Assembly (NCBI RefSeq): GCF_025165815.1
Contig: NZ_JAFFZE010000022.1
Coordinates: forward strand, 124,001 to 188,000
Direction: 5' to 3'
From: Actinophytocola gossypii
GTDB lineage: Bacteria > Actinomycetota > Actinomycetes > Mycobacteriales > Pseudonocardiaceae
Length of the DNA stretch: 64,000 nucleotides
The notes beneath the pieces were generated by a model. That model did not search any database and was not told the origin of the DNA. It was given only the letters and a program-made list of their open reading frames with translations. The position numbers and the translations under genes are program-made. This document shows, piece by piece, positions 9,111-18,134 of this stretch; position 1 is the stretch's first letter; each line of letters starts with the position of its first letter.

Positions 9111-9333
9111 GGAACGTACGACTCGCGCAACCGGAACATACGACTCGCGGGCTTCGCGAGTCGTACGTTCCGGGCCGGTGAGTCGTACGTTCCGGGCCGG
9201 TGAGTCGTACGTTCCGGGCCGGTGAGTCGTACGTTCCGGGCCGGTGAGTCGTACGTTCCGGGCCGGTGAGTCGTACGTTCCGGGCCGGTGAGTCGTATGT
9301 TCCGGGGCGGTGAGTCGTATGTTCCGGGACGGG
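9111..9333. repeat. 22-bp tandem repeat array with inverted copies and hairpin
   Basis: Eight head-to-tail copies of a 22-bp unit with core GAGTCGTACGTTCC start at 9158, 9180, 9202, 9224, 9246, 9268, 9290 and 9312. Copies 2-6 are identical to copy 1; the last two carry a C-to-T change (GTATGTT) and small end changes. Two inverted copies precede them (9111-9127 and 9133-9149). The second inverted copy and repeat 1 form a 19-bp stem (9131-9149 with 9155-9173) with one mismatch and a 5-base loop. The array fills the space between two convergent genes and contains no convincing ORF. Confidence 0.92.
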
Positions 9334-9360
9334 GACTCGCGGGTCGGCGGGGGCTGGGAT

Positions 9361-10041
9361 CTACCGGGCCAGGGTGGCTTGTTGGGTGCGGACGAACGCT
9401 GAGTCCACCGGGTCGCCGTGGCCGGGGACGATGACGGTCGGACCCAGGGCCAGGAGGCGGTCGAGGGCCGTGCGCCACTCGATCGGGTGAGCGTCGGGGC
9501 CTACCGAGGGCGGGGCGCCCTGTTCCACCAGGTCACCGGCGAAGACGACGGCGGCGTCGGGGACGTGGACCAGGACGTCGTGGTCGGTGTGGGCGCGGCC
9601 GGGGTGGATCAGGTCCGCGTGACGGTCGCCCAGGTCGACGCGGGTGTGGTCGGTGAACACGTGGGTCGGGAGGACCAGGCGCGCGTCGGCCAGGCGGCGG
9701 GCTCGGTCGGGGTCGCCGTCGGCTTCGTAGCGGGCGATCCAGGCGCGGCGGTCGGGGTCGGAGTTCGCGATCGCGTCCCGGCAGCGGGTGTGTGCCCAGA
9801 CGGGGCACGGAAGGAACGGCGCCGTGCCGAAGAAGTGGTCGAAGTGCGCGTGCGTGATCACCAGCGTCCACGGCAGCGGCGTGATCTGGCGGACCTCGGC
9901 GGCCAGTTCGGCGCCGTGGGTCTCGTCGGGACCCGAGTCGATCACCAGGCACCCGGACGAGCCGACGACCACGCCCAGGGTCTGGTCCAGGTGCTCGTAC
10001 CGGCGGGCGAACACGCCGTCCGCCACCGCGATCCAGCTCAC
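9361..10041 (-). CDS. MBL-fold metallo-hydrolase
   Basis: A 226-residue metallo-beta-lactamase-fold protein. The metal-binding motif THAHFDHFFG lies near residues 60-69, with further ligands in HPGRAHTDHDV, VFAGDLVEQG and VIVPGHGDPV. These are the positions expected for a zinc hydrolase of the glyoxalase II-like group; the substrate is unknown. The GTG start overlaps the stop of the upstream ComB-like gene by four bases (GTGA), so the two are translationally coupled. Confidence 0.9.
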   Translation of the reverse strand: MSWIAVADGVFARRYEHLDQTLGVVVGSSGCLVIDSGPDETHGAELAAEVRQITPLPWTLVITHAHFDHFFGTAPFLPCPVWAHTRCRDAIANSDPDRRAWIARYEADGDPDRARRLADARLVLPTHVFTDHTRVDLGDRHADLIHPGRAHTDHDVLVHVPDAAVVFAGDLVEQGAPPSVGPDAHPIEWRTALDRLLALGPTVIVPGHGDPVDSAFVRTQQATLAR

Positions 10042-10808
10042 GCGGCGACCAGCACCCCGTCGGCGAGCATCGGGACCACCGTGCTCGAGTCCACGTCGGA
10101 CGCCAGCGCCACGTCGTCCGCGAGGCCCGCCTCGGTGAGCTCCCGGCCCGACACCGAGCCGGCCACCAGGTCCGGGACCCGGTCGCCCGCGGCGCGGAAC
10201 GTCGTCGCCGCCAGGACCACCTCGGCGGACGGCGAGGTGGCCCGGATGGCGGCCGCCACGGCCGCGGCACCCAGCCAGTCCTCCGTGGACGGGCGGAGCC
10301 GCCTGTCCTCGGTGTCCCGCCACCGCTCCCCCGCCGGCACGATGCCGACCGGCCGGCCGCCGGCGAGCTCGACCGCGGCCTCGGCCACCGCCGACGCGTT
10401 GCGCAGGCAGCCGGCGAGCACCGTCGCGCCGGTCTCCGCGCCGGCCGCGCAGAGGGTGGCGCCGTTGGGCGAGGTGATGGCCAGGAACGTGCCCGTCTGC
10501 AGGTCGACCAGCGACGACGGGCGCAGCGACCAGCCAGGACGCCGGTCCGCGCCGACCCGGGTGCCGTCGACGGTCAGGCCGGACGGGGTGAGCGTCGCCC
10601 CGGCCGCCTCGGCGGCGCGGGCGGCGCGCTCGTCGTGCCAGGGCAGCGGCAGCACCCGCCCGCCGCGGCCGAGCGCGACGTCGACCGTCGTGGTGAACAC
10701 CAGAACGTCGACCACGACCAGCACCGCGCAGTGCGGGCCGAGCGCCCGAACGCCGTCATAGCCCCACTCGAGCCGCAGGTCGTGGCCGTCCTGCTCGTAG
10801 ACCGTCAC
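10038..10808 (-). CDS. 2-phosphosulfolactate phosphatase (ComB) family protein
   Basis: A 256-residue protein matching the ComB family: VVVDVLVFTTTVDVALGRG with the conserved D-V-L near residue 35, SPNGATLCAAGAE in the middle, and VLAGCLRNASAVAEAA. ComB in archaea dephosphorylates phosphosulfolactate for coenzyme M synthesis. Actinomycetes do not make coenzyme M, so the real substrate is probably another phosphorylated small acid. Coupled to the MBL gene; divergent from rpiB with about 35 bp between starts. Confidence 0.85.
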   Translation of the reverse strand: MTVYEQDGHDLRLEWGYDGVRALGPHCAVLVVVDVLVFTTTVDVALGRGGRVLPLPWHDERAARAAEAAGATLTPSGLTVDGTRVGADRRPGWSLRPSSLVDLQTGTFLAITSPNGATLCAAGAETGATVLAGCLRNASAVAEAAVELAGGRPVGIVPAGERWRDTEDRRLRPSTEDWLGAAAVAAAIRATSPSAEVVLAATTFRAAGDRVPDLVAGSVSGRELTEAGLADDVALASDVDSSTVVPMLADGVLVAA

Positions 10809-10843
10809 CGGGACGATCCTGCCAGCCCTGGCACAATGCTGTC

Positions 10844-11314
10844 GTGCGAGTTTACCTGGGATCGGACCACGCGGGCTTCGAGCTGAAGGCCCAGCTCGCC
10901 GACCGGCTGACGGCGGCCGGACACGAGGTCGTCGACGTCGGGCCGGCCGACTACGACGCGGAGGACGACTATCCGCCGTACTGCATCGAGGCCGCGCGCC
11001 GGGTGGTCGCCGACCCCGGGAGCCTCGGCGTGGTGATCGGCGGGTCCGGCAACGGCGAGCAGATGGCGGCCAACAAGGTCGCCGGGTGCCGCGCCGCGCT
11101 CGCGTACAACACCGAGATCGCGACCCTGGCCCGGCAGCACAACGACGCCCAGGTCGTGGCGCTCGGCGCGCGCATGCACGACGCCGACGAGGCCGCCGAG
11201 ATCGTCACCGCGTTCGTCGACACGCCGTTCTCCGGCGCCGAGCGGCATGCCCGCCGGATCCGGATGATGGTCGACTACGAGCGCACCGGCGAGCCGCCAG
11301 CGGTGCCGAGCTGA
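10844..11314 (+). CDS. rpiB: Ribose-5-phosphate isomerase B
   Basis: Interconverts ribose 5-phosphate and ribulose 5-phosphate in the pentose phosphate pathway. The 156-residue protein starts VYLGSDHAGFELK, with the substrate-binding SDHAGFE motif, the GGSGNGEQMAANK active-site loop and the HNDAQVVALGARM block. Actinobacterial members carry a catalytic Glu instead of the Cys of the E. coli enzyme; GSGNGEQ fits this. The GTG start is used. It is followed one base later by the DNA glycosylase gene, so the two form an operon. Confidence 0.97.
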   Translation: MRVYLGSDHAGFELKAQLADRLTAAGHEVVDVGPADYDAEDDYPPYCIEAARRVVADPGSLGVVIGGSGNGEQMAANKVAGCRAALAYNTEIATLARQHNDAQVVALGARMHDADEAAEIVTAFVDTPFSGAERHARRIRMMVDYERTGEPPAVPS

Positions 11315-11315
11315 C

Positions 11316-12122
11316 GTGCCGGAGGGTCACACGCTGCACCGGCTGGCGCGGCGGCACCGCACGCTGTTCGGCCGTCGCCCGGTGGCGGTGTCCAGCCCGC
11401 AGGGCCGGTTCGCCGGAGCGGCGTCCGCTGTGGACGGCCGGGAGCTGCGGAAGGTCGACGCGTACGGCAAGCACCTGTTCCACGTGTACGGCCCGGACGC
11501 GATCGTGCACGTGCACCTCGGGTTGATCGGCACGTTCAGCGAGCAGCCGCTGCCGCTCACCGACCCGGTCGGTCAGGTGCGCATGCGGATGGTCGGCGAG
11601 ACGCACCTCGCCGACCTGCGTGGACCGACGGCGTGCGAGCTGATCGACGCCCCGAGGATGAGCGCGCTGCTGGCCCGGCTCGGCCCGGACCCGCTGCGGC
11701 GCGACGCCGACCCGGAGCGGGCGTTCGCGCGGCTGTCCCGGTCGTCGCTGCCGGTGGCGGTGCTGCTGCTCGACCAGAAGGTGCTGGCCGGAGTGGGGAA
11801 CGTGTACCGCGCCGAGCTGCTGTTCCGGCACGGGCTCGACCCGATGACGCCGGGCCGAGCGCTCGACCGTGCACTGTGGACGGACATGTGGACCGACCTG
11901 GTGGCCCTGATGCGCACGGGCGTTCGCCGCAACCGCATCGACACGGTCCGCGACGAACACCTGCCGCGCGCGATGGGCCGCGCACCCCGCCGCGACCGGC
12001 ACGGCGGCGAGGTGTACGTGTACCGGCGGGCGGGTCTGCCGTGTCTGGTGTGCGGGGCACCGGTGGAGACGAAGGAACTGGCCGGCCGCAACCTGTTCTG
12101 GTGCCCGGACTGCCAGGCCTGA
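11316..12122 (+). CDS. Fpg/Nei family DNA glycosylase (endonuclease VIII-like)
   Basis: A 268-residue bifunctional glycosylase/AP lyase that removes oxidised bases. Catalytic residues P2 and E3 follow the GTG start (MPEGHTLHR), the conserved Lys is in DAYGKHLFHV, LLDQKVLAGVGNVYRAE is the helix-two-turn-helix, and the C-terminal zinc finger is CLVCG with CPDC at the end. MPEGHT is the Nei2-type start, more like endonuclease VIII than MutM. Homologous to M. tuberculosis Rv2464c by neighbourhood (memory). The start lies one base after the rpiB stop. Confidence 0.93.
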   Translation: MPEGHTLHRLARRHRTLFGRRPVAVSSPQGRFAGAASAVDGRELRKVDAYGKHLFHVYGPDAIVHVHLGLIGTFSEQPLPLTDPVGQVRMRMVGETHLADLRGPTACELIDAPRMSALLARLGPDPLRRDADPERAFARLSRSSLPVAVLLLDQKVLAGVGNVYRAELLFRHGLDPMTPGRALDRALWTDMWTDLVALMRTGVRRNRIDTVRDEHLPRAMGRAPRRDRHGGEVYVYRRAGLPCLVCGAPVETKELAGRNLFWCPDCQA

Positions 12123-12126
12123 CCGG

Positions 12127-13554
12127 TCAGCGCTGGATGGACTTCAGTTCGGTGAACTCCTCCAGGCCGTAGCGGCCGAACTCGCGGCCGTTGCCGGACT
12201 GCTTGTAGCCGCCGAACGGTGCCTTCGTGTTGAACAGGCCGCCGTTCACGTCCACCTGACCGGCGCGCAGCCGGCCGGCCACCGCGTACGCGCGGTCGGC
12301 GTCGGCGCCGAAGACGCCTGCGGCCAGGCCGTACTGGGTGCCGTTCGCGATCCGGATGGCGTCGTCCTCGTCGGTGTAGGGGAGCACGCACAGGACGGGA
12401 CCGAAGATCTCCTCCTGCGCGATCGTCATGTCCTCGCGGACGTTGCCGAAGACCGTGGGGCGCACGAAGAAGCCCTTGCCCTCCACCGGTTCGGGGCCGC
12501 CGTGGGCGAGCGTCGCGCCCTCGGCGACACCGGTGCGGATGTAGTCGACCACCCGGTCGCGCTGCGCCGAGGACACCGACGGGCCGATGCGGGTCGTCTC
12601 CAGCGTCGGGTCGCCTGGCTGGTACTTGGCCGCAGCCGCGACGGCGACCTCGACCGCCTCGTCGTGCCGGTCGGCGGGGACCAGCAACCTGGTCAGGGCG
12701 CTGCACGCCTGGCCGTTGTTCATGTAGCAGTTCGCCACCGTGATCTTCACCGCGCGCGTCAGGTCGGCGTCGTCGAGGACCACGCTCGCGGACTTGCCGC
12801 CCAGTTCCAGGGCCACCCGCTTCACGGTCTCGGCGCCGACCGCGGCCACTCGGCGGCCGGCCCTGGTCGAGCCGGTGAAGGACACCATGTCCACCAGCGG
12901 GTGCGCGGCCAGCGCCTCGCCGACGACCGGACCCGTGCCGTGCACCAGGTTGAACACGCCCGCGGGCAGGCCGGCCTCGTCGATGATCGAGGCCAGCAGG
13001 GCGGCGGTCAGCGGCGCGACCTCACTGGGCTTGAGTACGACCGTGCAGCCCGCCACCAGCGCCGGCGTCACCTTGGCGACCATCTGCTGCAGCGGGAAGT
13101 TCCACGGGGTGATCGCCGCGACCACGCCGATCGGATCGCGCACGATCGTCGAGTTGCCGACCGTCACCGGGTCGAGCGCGCCCTGGTCGACCTCGTCGAG
13201 CACGCCGGCGGTGATGCCGACCGGGTTGGTCACCTGCACCTTGGTGGCGAACGTGATCGGCGTGCCGACCTCGGCGGTGATCGTCGACGCCAGCTCGGCG
13301 GCCCGGGCGCGCAGGCCTTCGTTGATCCGTTCGACGGCGGCGACGCGGTCGGCGAGCGGGGTCGCCGACCAGGCCGGGAACGCCTCGGCGGCCGCGCGCA
13401 CCGCGTGGTCGGCGTCGGCGGCGGTGCCGGCGGGCACCGCGGCCAGCACCTCCTCCGTCGCGGGGTTCACCACGTCGATCCGCTCGGCACCATCGGGTTC
13501 GGCGAACGTGCCGCCGATGTAGTGCGCGGTGCGGACCTGGGTCGGCGCGGCCAT
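12127..13554 (-). CDS. NAD(P)-dependent aldehyde dehydrogenase
   Basis: A 475-residue class I/II aldehyde dehydrogenase. Landmarks: [31 protein letters not shown], the general-base Glu in ALELGGKSA near residue 253, the nucleophile Cys in [12 protein letters not shown] near residue 287, and [11 protein letters not shown]. It oxidises an aldehyde to the acid; the substrate cannot be read. It is convergent with the Nei-like gene and stands between it and the Rv2466c-like gene, an insertion relative to the mycobacterial gene order. Confidence 0.95.
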   Translation of the reverse strand: MAAPTQVRTAHYIGGTFAEPDGAERIDVVNPATEEVLAAVPAGTAADADHAVRAAAEAFPAWSATPLADRVAAVERINEGLRARAAELASTITAEVGTPITFATKVQVTNPVGITAGVLDEVDQGALDPVTVGNSTIVRDPIGVVAAITPWNFPLQQMVAKVTPALVAGCTVVLKPSEVAPLTAALLASIIDEAGLPAGVFNLVHGTGPVVGEALAAHPLVDMVSFTGSTRAGRRVAAVGAETVKRVALELGGKSASVVLDDADLTRAVKITVANCYMNNGQACSALTRLLVPADRHDEAVEVAVAAAAKYQPGDPTLETTRIGPSVSSAQRDRVVDYIRTGVAEGATLAHGGPEPVEGKGFFVRPTVFGNVREDMTIAQEEIFGPVLCVLPYTDEDDAIRIANGTQYGLAAGVFGADADRAYAVAGRLRAGQVDVNGGLFNTKAPFGGYKQSGNGREFGRYGLEEFTELKSIQR

Positions 13555-13618
13555 GGATCCTCCATCGACTGTGACGCTGGAAGCCTTATCGGCCCCCAGC
13601 CTGTCACATCCGTGGACG

Positions 13619-14248
13619 TCAGTCGAAGGACAGTTCCTCGGTGCGCGTGCGCTTCAGCTCGAAGAAGTTCGGGAAGCCCGCCAGCGCGACCGCGCCGTCG
13701 AACACCTTCAGGGCGTCCTCGCCGCGCGGGATCGAGGTCAGCACCGGCCCGAAGAACGCCACCCCGTCGACGTGGATCGTGGGGGTGCCGACGTCCATGC
13801 CGACCGGGTCCATGCCCTCGTGGTGGCTCCGGCGCAGCGCCTCGTCCCACTCGGTGGTGTGCGCGGCTTCGGCCAGCTCAGCGGGCAGGCCGACCTCGGC
13901 GAGCGACTCCTTGACCACCACGTCGAAGTCCTTGTTGCCCTGGTTGTGGATGCGGGTACCCATCGCGGTGTACAGGTCGCGCAGCACGTGTTCGCCGTGC
14001 TGCTCCGCGGCCGCGATCGCCACCCGAACCGGACCCCAGCCCTTGGTCATCAGCTCCCGGTAGTTCTCCGGGAGGTCACGGCCCTCGTTGAGGACTGAGA
14101 GACTCATCACGCGGAACCGGAGGTCGACGTCCCGCTGCTGTTCGACCTCGAGAATCCATCGGGACGTGATCCACGCGTACGGGCACAACGGGTCGAAGTA
14201 GAAGTCCACCCGGGTCTTGGTCTGTGCGGTCATACCGGGAACAACCAT
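13619..14248 (-). CDS. DsbA-family reductase, Rv2466c-like, with monothiol active site
   Basis: A 209-residue thioredoxin-fold protein closely matching M. tuberculosis Rv2466c, the mycothiol-dependent reductase that activates nitro prodrugs: [55 protein letters not shown] and [11 protein letters not shown] all align from memory. In Rv2466c the active site is CPWC; here it is CPYA ([12 protein letters not shown]), so the second cysteine is missing. The enzyme would have to work by a monothiol mechanism with mycothiol. ATG 14248 is the longest start; ATG 14233 (MTAQTK) is equally possible. Confidence 0.93.
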   Translation of the reverse strand: MVVPGMTAQTKTRVDFYFDPLCPYAWITSRWILEVEQQRDVDLRFRVMSLSVLNEGRDLPENYRELMTKGWGPVRVAIAAAEQHGEHVLRDLYTAMGTRIHNQGNKDFDVVVKESLAEVGLPAELAEAAHTTEWDEALRRSHHEGMDPVGMDVGTPTIHVDGVAFFGPVLTSIPRGEDALKVFDGAVALAGFPNFFELKRTRTEELSFD

Positions 14249-14366
14249 GCCGACCGTGAACTTTCTTCCCGCGACTCACCCGTCTGGCGGGCGACAGCCG
14301 GCGGCGAGGTGCTTGGATGCCAACGAACCCGATTATCGGTACCGACCAGAGGCTTTGAGGTGACCT

Positions 14367-16928
14367 GTGGCTCCGCCCAACCTGACCCGTGACGATGCAC
14401 AACGGCGCGCGGCCCTGCTCGAGGTGCAGTCCTACGACATCGAGCTGGACCTCACCGACGGTCACGGCCAACCCGGCGAGAGCACGTTCTCGTCGGTCAC
14501 CACGGTCTCGTTCCGCAGCCGGGACGCCGGCGCGGACTCCTGGGTCGACCTGGTGGCCGATTCGGTGCGCTCGGCGGAGCTGAACGGCGAGGCGCTCGAC
14601 CTGTCCGGGTACCGCGAGGACACCGGGATCGCGCTCCCCTCGCTCGCCGAGGCGAACACCCTGACCGTCGCCGCGACCTGCCGGTACATGAACACCGGCG
14701 AGGGCCTGCACCGGTTCGTCGACCCGGTCGACAAGGGCGTGTACCTCTACACCCAGTTCGAGACCGCGGACGCGAAGCGGATGTTCACCTGCTTCGACCA
14801 GCCCGACCTGAAGGCCACCTACCGGCTGACGGTGACCGCGCCGGAGTCGTGGAAGGTCATCTCCTGCGCGCCGATCGCGTCGAGCGAACCGGTCGGCTCG
14901 GACGGCGCCGTACGGCACGTGTTCGAGGCCACCGAACGGATGTCGACATATGTGGTGGCGCTCGTCGCCGGCCCCTACGCGGAGTGGCGCGACGAGTACC
15001 GTGACGAGCACAAGACGATCCCGCTGGGGCTGTACTGCCGTGCCTCGCTCGCCGAGCACATGGACGCGGACCGGCTGTTCACCGAGACCAAGCAGGGCTT
15101 CGACTTCTACCACCGCAGCTTCGGTGTGGCGTACCCGTTCGCCAAGTACGACCAGTGCTTCGTGCCGGAGTTCAACGCGGGCGCGATGGAGAACGCGGGC
15201 TGTGTGACGTTCCTCGAGGACTACGTGTTCCGCAGCCGGGTCACCCGCTACGCCTACGAGCGGCGCTGCGAGACCGTGCTGCACGAGATGGCGCACATGT
15301 GGTTCGGCGACCTGGTCACCATGCGCTGGTGGGACGACCTGTGGCTGAACGAGTCGTTCGCGACGTTCGCGAGCGTGCTGGCGCAGGCGTCGGCGACCGA
15401 GTACGAGCACGCGTGGACCAGCTTCGCCAACATCGAGAAGTCGTGGGCCTACCGGCAGGACCAGCTGCCGTCGACGCACCCGGTCGCGGCGGACATCCCG
15501 GACCTGCAGGCGGTCGAGGTCAACTTCGACGGCATCACCTACGCCAAGGGCGCCAGCGTGCTCAAGCAGCTGGTCGCCTATGTGGGTGAGCAGAACTTCC
15601 TGTCCGGGCTGCGGGTGTACTTCGCCAAGCACGCCTGGGGCAACGCGACCCTCGGGGACCTGCTGTCCGCGCTGGAGGAGGCGTCCGGCCGGGACCTGTC
15701 CTGGTGGAGCGCGCAGTGGTTGGAGACCACGGGCCTGAACGCGCTGCGACCGAGGTTCGAGGTGGACGCGTCCGGCGCGTTCAGGTCGTTCGCGATCGAA
15801 CAGGACGGCGCCAAGCCGGGCGCCGGCGAGCTGCGCACGCACCGGGTCGCGATCGGCGTGTACGACGACGTGGACGGTCGCCTGGTCCGCACGCACCGGT
15901 CGGAGGTCGACGTCGACGGGGAGCGCACCGAGGTGCCGGACCTGATCGGCGTGCCGCGCGGCAAGCTCGTGCTGGTCAACGACGACGACCTGAGCTACTG
16001 CACGATGCGGCTGGACCCGGACTCGCTGGCGACGCTGGTGGACCGGATCGGCGACATCACCGAGCCGCTGCCGAGGACGCTGTGCTGGTCGGCGGCGTGG
16101 GAGATGACCCGCGAGGCGGAGCTGCGGGCGCGGGACTTCGTGACACTGGTGTGCCACGGGTTGCCGGCGGAGACCGAGGTCGGGGTGGTGCAGCGGCTGC
16201 TGCTGCAGACCCAGGCCGCGCTGGCGTCGTACGCGGACCCGGAGTGGGCGCCCGAGGGTTGGCGGGTGTTCACGTCGCGGCTGCTGGAGCTGGCGTCGGT
16301 GGCGCCCGGCTCGGACCACCAGCTGGCGATGGTGAACGCGCTGGCCGGCTCGGTGCTGACGGATCAGCAGGTGACCGTCGTACGCGGCTGGCTCGACGGT
16401 TCGGCGCCCCTGGAGGGCCTCGTGGTGGACACCGACCTGCGGTGGCGGCTGCTGCAGGCTCTGGTGGCGCACGACGCGGCGACCGAGCAGGAGGTCGACG
16501 AGGCGCTGACCGCGGACTCGACGGCGACCGGCAACCGGCAGGCGGAGCGGGCGCGCGCGCTACGACCGACCCCGGAGGCGAAGGCCGAGGCCTGGCGCCG
16601 CGCGGTACACGACGACGAGCTGCCGAACGCGGTCAACGAGTCGATCATCGCGGGGTTCGCGCACCCGGCGCAGCGGGAGCTGCTGGTGCCGTACGTGTCC
16701 CGGTACTTCGCCGACGTGGCGGAAGTGTGGGCCCGCCGGTCCAGCGAACGCGCCCAGCCGACGGCGACGGGGCTGTTCCCGTCGTGGGCGGTCAGCGAGG
16801 AGACGACCGAGGCGGCCGACGCGTGGCTCGCGGACGAGACGCACCCGCCCGCCCTGCGTCGGCTGGTGTCGGAGGGCCGGGCTGGGGTGCTGCGGGCGCT
16901 GCGGGCGCGGAAGTTCGACCGGAGCTGA
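14367..16928 (+). CDS. pepN: Aminopeptidase N
   Basis: An M1-family zinc aminopeptidase of 853 residues that removes N-terminal residues from peptides in the cytoplasm. The substrate-anchoring GAMENAGCV motif and the zinc site VLHEMAHMWFGDLVT with WLNESFATF (H-E-x-x-H-x18-E) are intact. A long helical ERAP1-like C-terminal domain follows. The GTG start follows GAGGTGACCT. Divergent from the Rv2466c-like gene, as in mycobacteria. The peptidase fits the clp neighbourhood: it can finish the peptides released by Clp proteolysis. Confidence 0.97.
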   Translation: MAPPNLTRDDAQRRAALLEVQSYDIELDLTDGHGQPGESTFSSVTTVSFRSRDAGADSWVDLVADSVRSAELNGEALDLSGYREDTGIALPSLAEANTLTVAATCRYMNTGEGLHRFVDPVDKGVYLYTQFETADAKRMFTCFDQPDLKATYRLTVTAPESWKVISCAPIASSEPVGSDGAVRHVFEATERMSTYVVALVAGPYAEWRDEYRDEHKTIPLGLYCRASLAEHMDADRLFTETKQGFDFYHRSFGVAYPFAKYDQCFVPEFNAGAMENAGCVTFLEDYVFRSRVTRYAYERRCETVLHEMAHMWFGDLVTMRWWDDLWLNESFATFASVLAQASATEYEHAWTSFANIEKSWAYRQDQLPSTHPVAADIPDLQAVEVNFDGITYAKGASVLKQLVAYVGEQNFLSGLRVYFAKHAWGNATLGDLLSALEEASGRDLSWWSAQWLETTGLNALRPRFEVDASGAFRSFAIEQDGAKPGAGELRTHRVAIGVYDDVDGRLVRTHRSEVDVDGERTEVPDLIGVPRGKLVLVNDDDLSYCTMRLDPDSLATLVDRIGDITEPLPRTLCWSAAWEMTREAELRARDFVTLVCHGLPAETEVGVVQRLLLQTQAALASYADPEWAPEGWRVFTSRLLELASVAPGSDHQLAMVNALAGSVLTDQQVTVVRGWLDGSAPLEGLVVDTDLRWRLLQALVAHDAATEQEVDEALTADSTATGNRQAERARALRPTPEAKAEAWRRAVHDDELPNAVNESIIAGFAHPAQRELLVPYVSRYFADVAEVWARRSSERAQPTATGLFPSWAVSEETTEAADAWLADETHPPALRRLVSEGRAGVLRALRARKFDRS

Positions 16929-16941
16929 CGGATCTCGCGGA

Positions 16942-16973
16942 GCGGCCGGCTCGCTGGGTGGTGAGCCGGCCGC
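16942..16973 (+). terminator. Hairpin terminator after pepN
   Basis: GCGGCCGGCTC at 16942-16952 pairs perfectly with GAGCCGGCCGC at 16963-16973 around a 10-base loop, 14 bases after the pepN stop codon. No T-run follows. Confidence 0.7.
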
Positions 16974-17077
16974 GCGGTCGGTGGGTGGGTACAGTCGCGG
17001 CCCGGGTTGTCCACAGGCCCGCCGCACCCCTCCTGACCAGGCCACACCCCTAGTAGACTGGGCTCGGGGCCGGCCCC

Positions 17078-17312
17078 CGGGATCGGGTGGGGGTATCGGT
17101 ACGGGGGTTTCGGCAAAGTCCCGCCCGCATCGGCGACCGCGTCACCTACAGCGAAGACACCTTCCGAGCGATGGCCAGCATCGCCCAAGTCCTACGACAC
17201 TTGGCCCGGGGCTGCCACCGACCACTCCGACTACTCGGAATCACCGCCTGACCAGCACTTTGCCGGAACCGCGCCGGAGCGGGTGTGGGGGTGTCGGTAC
17301 GGGGGTTCGGAG
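17078..17312. repeat. Two imperfect direct repeats about 200 bp apart
   Basis: GGGTGGGGGTATCGGTACGG and its continuation GGGTTTCGG (from about 17085) recur as GGGTGTGGGGGTGTCGGTAC and continuation GGGGGTTCGG (from about 17279). They flank the coding remnant at 17105-17251. The rest of the 16929-17404 space holds the two hairpins and nothing else I can recognise. Confidence 0.6.
17105..17251 (+). pseudogene. Orphan C-terminal coding remnant
   Basis: An open frame with no start, beginning within the left direct repeat, reads about 48 residues: IGDRVTYSEDTFRAMASIAQ, a short Arg/Leu-rich helix, and RPLRLLGITA before a TGA. The third-position GC and amphipathic helix look like real protein. Such short C-terminal pieces are often left by transposases or regulators, but I cannot name the family. 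Confidence 0.35.
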
Positions 17313-17358
17313 GGCTGGGCTGGTGGCGCTTGGCGGGGTAGAGGCCGAACTATGGCGA

Positions 17359-17386
17359 ACGCCGCGAGCGCGGGGGCTCGCGGCGT
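17359..17386 (-). terminator. Hairpin terminator of the ctaJ-DUF5130 operon
   Basis: ACGCCGCGAGC at 17359-17369 pairs perfectly with GCTCGCGGCGT at 17376-17386 around a 6-base loop. It lies 19 bases beyond the stop of the minus-strand DUF5130 gene. Confidence 0.7.
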
Positions 17387-17404
17387 CGGTTGGTTGGTTC
17401 GGGG

Positions 17405-17905
17405 TCAGTTCTTGGCGGTGCCCGCCTGGTCGCTGAGCATCCGCAGGCCGCTCACCAGGCCGCCGACCAGGTCGCCTTCCTTGAAGGACGCGACCATGCT
17501 CATCACCGCCAGGTTGCAGGCTCGGTCGGGGAGCCGGCGGGTCGACTCCGCGCCCGTGACGATCTCCACCTTGCGCTGGCCGGGCGACACCGCGAGCAGC
17601 ACCGCGCTGGCGGCGTTCTCGCCGGACGACGCGTGCAGCTCCTCGGCCCTCGATCGGGTGTCCTCGCCCAGGTCGCCCAGGTAGACGCTGAAACCCAGAC
17701 CCGTGGACCGCGCCGACAACGTCAGCGCCTCGTCCAGGCGGGACAGCTGCACCGTGTTGAACGGGACCTCCGACACCGCGGGCGAGTACTCCCGCGCGAC
17801 GGACACCCGGCCACTGGCCGTCACCACCGCGCCGTAACCGTGCTCCGGGTCCTCGGCGATGATCTCTCCCGGCTCGCCTGCCCGGACGACCTCACCAGCT
17901 GCCAC
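17405..17905 (-). CDS. DUF5130 (TPM-domain-like) protein
   Basis: A 166-residue protein of the actinobacterial DUF5130 family, distantly TPM-like: FSVYLGDLGEDTRSRAEELH, AVLLAVSPGQRKVEIVTG and NLAVMSMVASFKEGDLVGGL are the conserved blocks. No signal peptide is seen, and the role is unknown. The GTG start follows GGGAGG. It overlaps the end of the upstream ctaJ gene by 14 bases, so both are cotranscribed. The position next to pepN corresponds to Rv2468c in M. tuberculosis (memory). Confidence 0.8.
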   Translation of the reverse strand: MAAGEVVRAGEPGEIIAEDPEHGYGAVVTASGRVSVAREYSPAVSEVPFNTVQLSRLDEALTLSARSTGLGFSVYLGDLGEDTRSRAEELHASSGENAASAVLLAVSPGQRKVEIVTGAESTRRLPDRACNLAVMSMVASFKEGDLVGGLVSGLRMLSDQAGTAKN

Positions 17906-18134
17906 GAGCGCCTCCCTTGGCCGTGCGCTTCGCCTTGCCGCCACCGGACGGCACCGCCGATTCCTGCGCGCCCGCCGGATTGGCGGTCCACCACACCGGT
18001 GGGTAGTCCCACGGCTGGCCCGGTCGGTACCTCGGACTGCGCGCACGCTTGTCGCGCATCGTCAGGAGGGCGATCACGCCGTAGATGGCCAGCGGGATCA
18101 CCGCGAAGACGAGGATGGTCTGCACGACGTTCAC
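17892..18134 (-). CDS. ctaJ: aa3-type cytochrome oxidase subunit CtaJ
   Basis: An 80-residue single-span membrane protein. The N-terminal helix VNVVQTILVFAVIPLAIYGV is followed by the diagnostic cytoplasmic segment PRYRPGQPWDYPPVWWTANP and a basic tail. CtaJ is an accessory subunit of the actinobacterial cytochrome bcc-aa3 supercomplex. I start at GTG 18134, where homologues begin; a TTG at 18164 gives a longer form of 90 residues. Being found in the pepN/HNH/glbO neighbourhood agrees with mycobacteria. Confidence 0.85.
   Translation of the reverse strand: MNVVQTILVFAVIPLAIYGVIALLTMRDKRARSPRYRPGQPWDYPPVWWTANPAGAQESAVPSGGGKAKRTAKGGARGSW

Noticed and set aside
9158-9333. The 22-bp array as a CRISPR.
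   Set aside because: Units are directly head to tail with no spacers, and no cas genes are in the window.
14076-16472. A 798-codon open frame antisense to pepN.
   Set aside because: It is a codon-bias shadow of pepN with His/Arg/Gln-rich, domain-free sequence.
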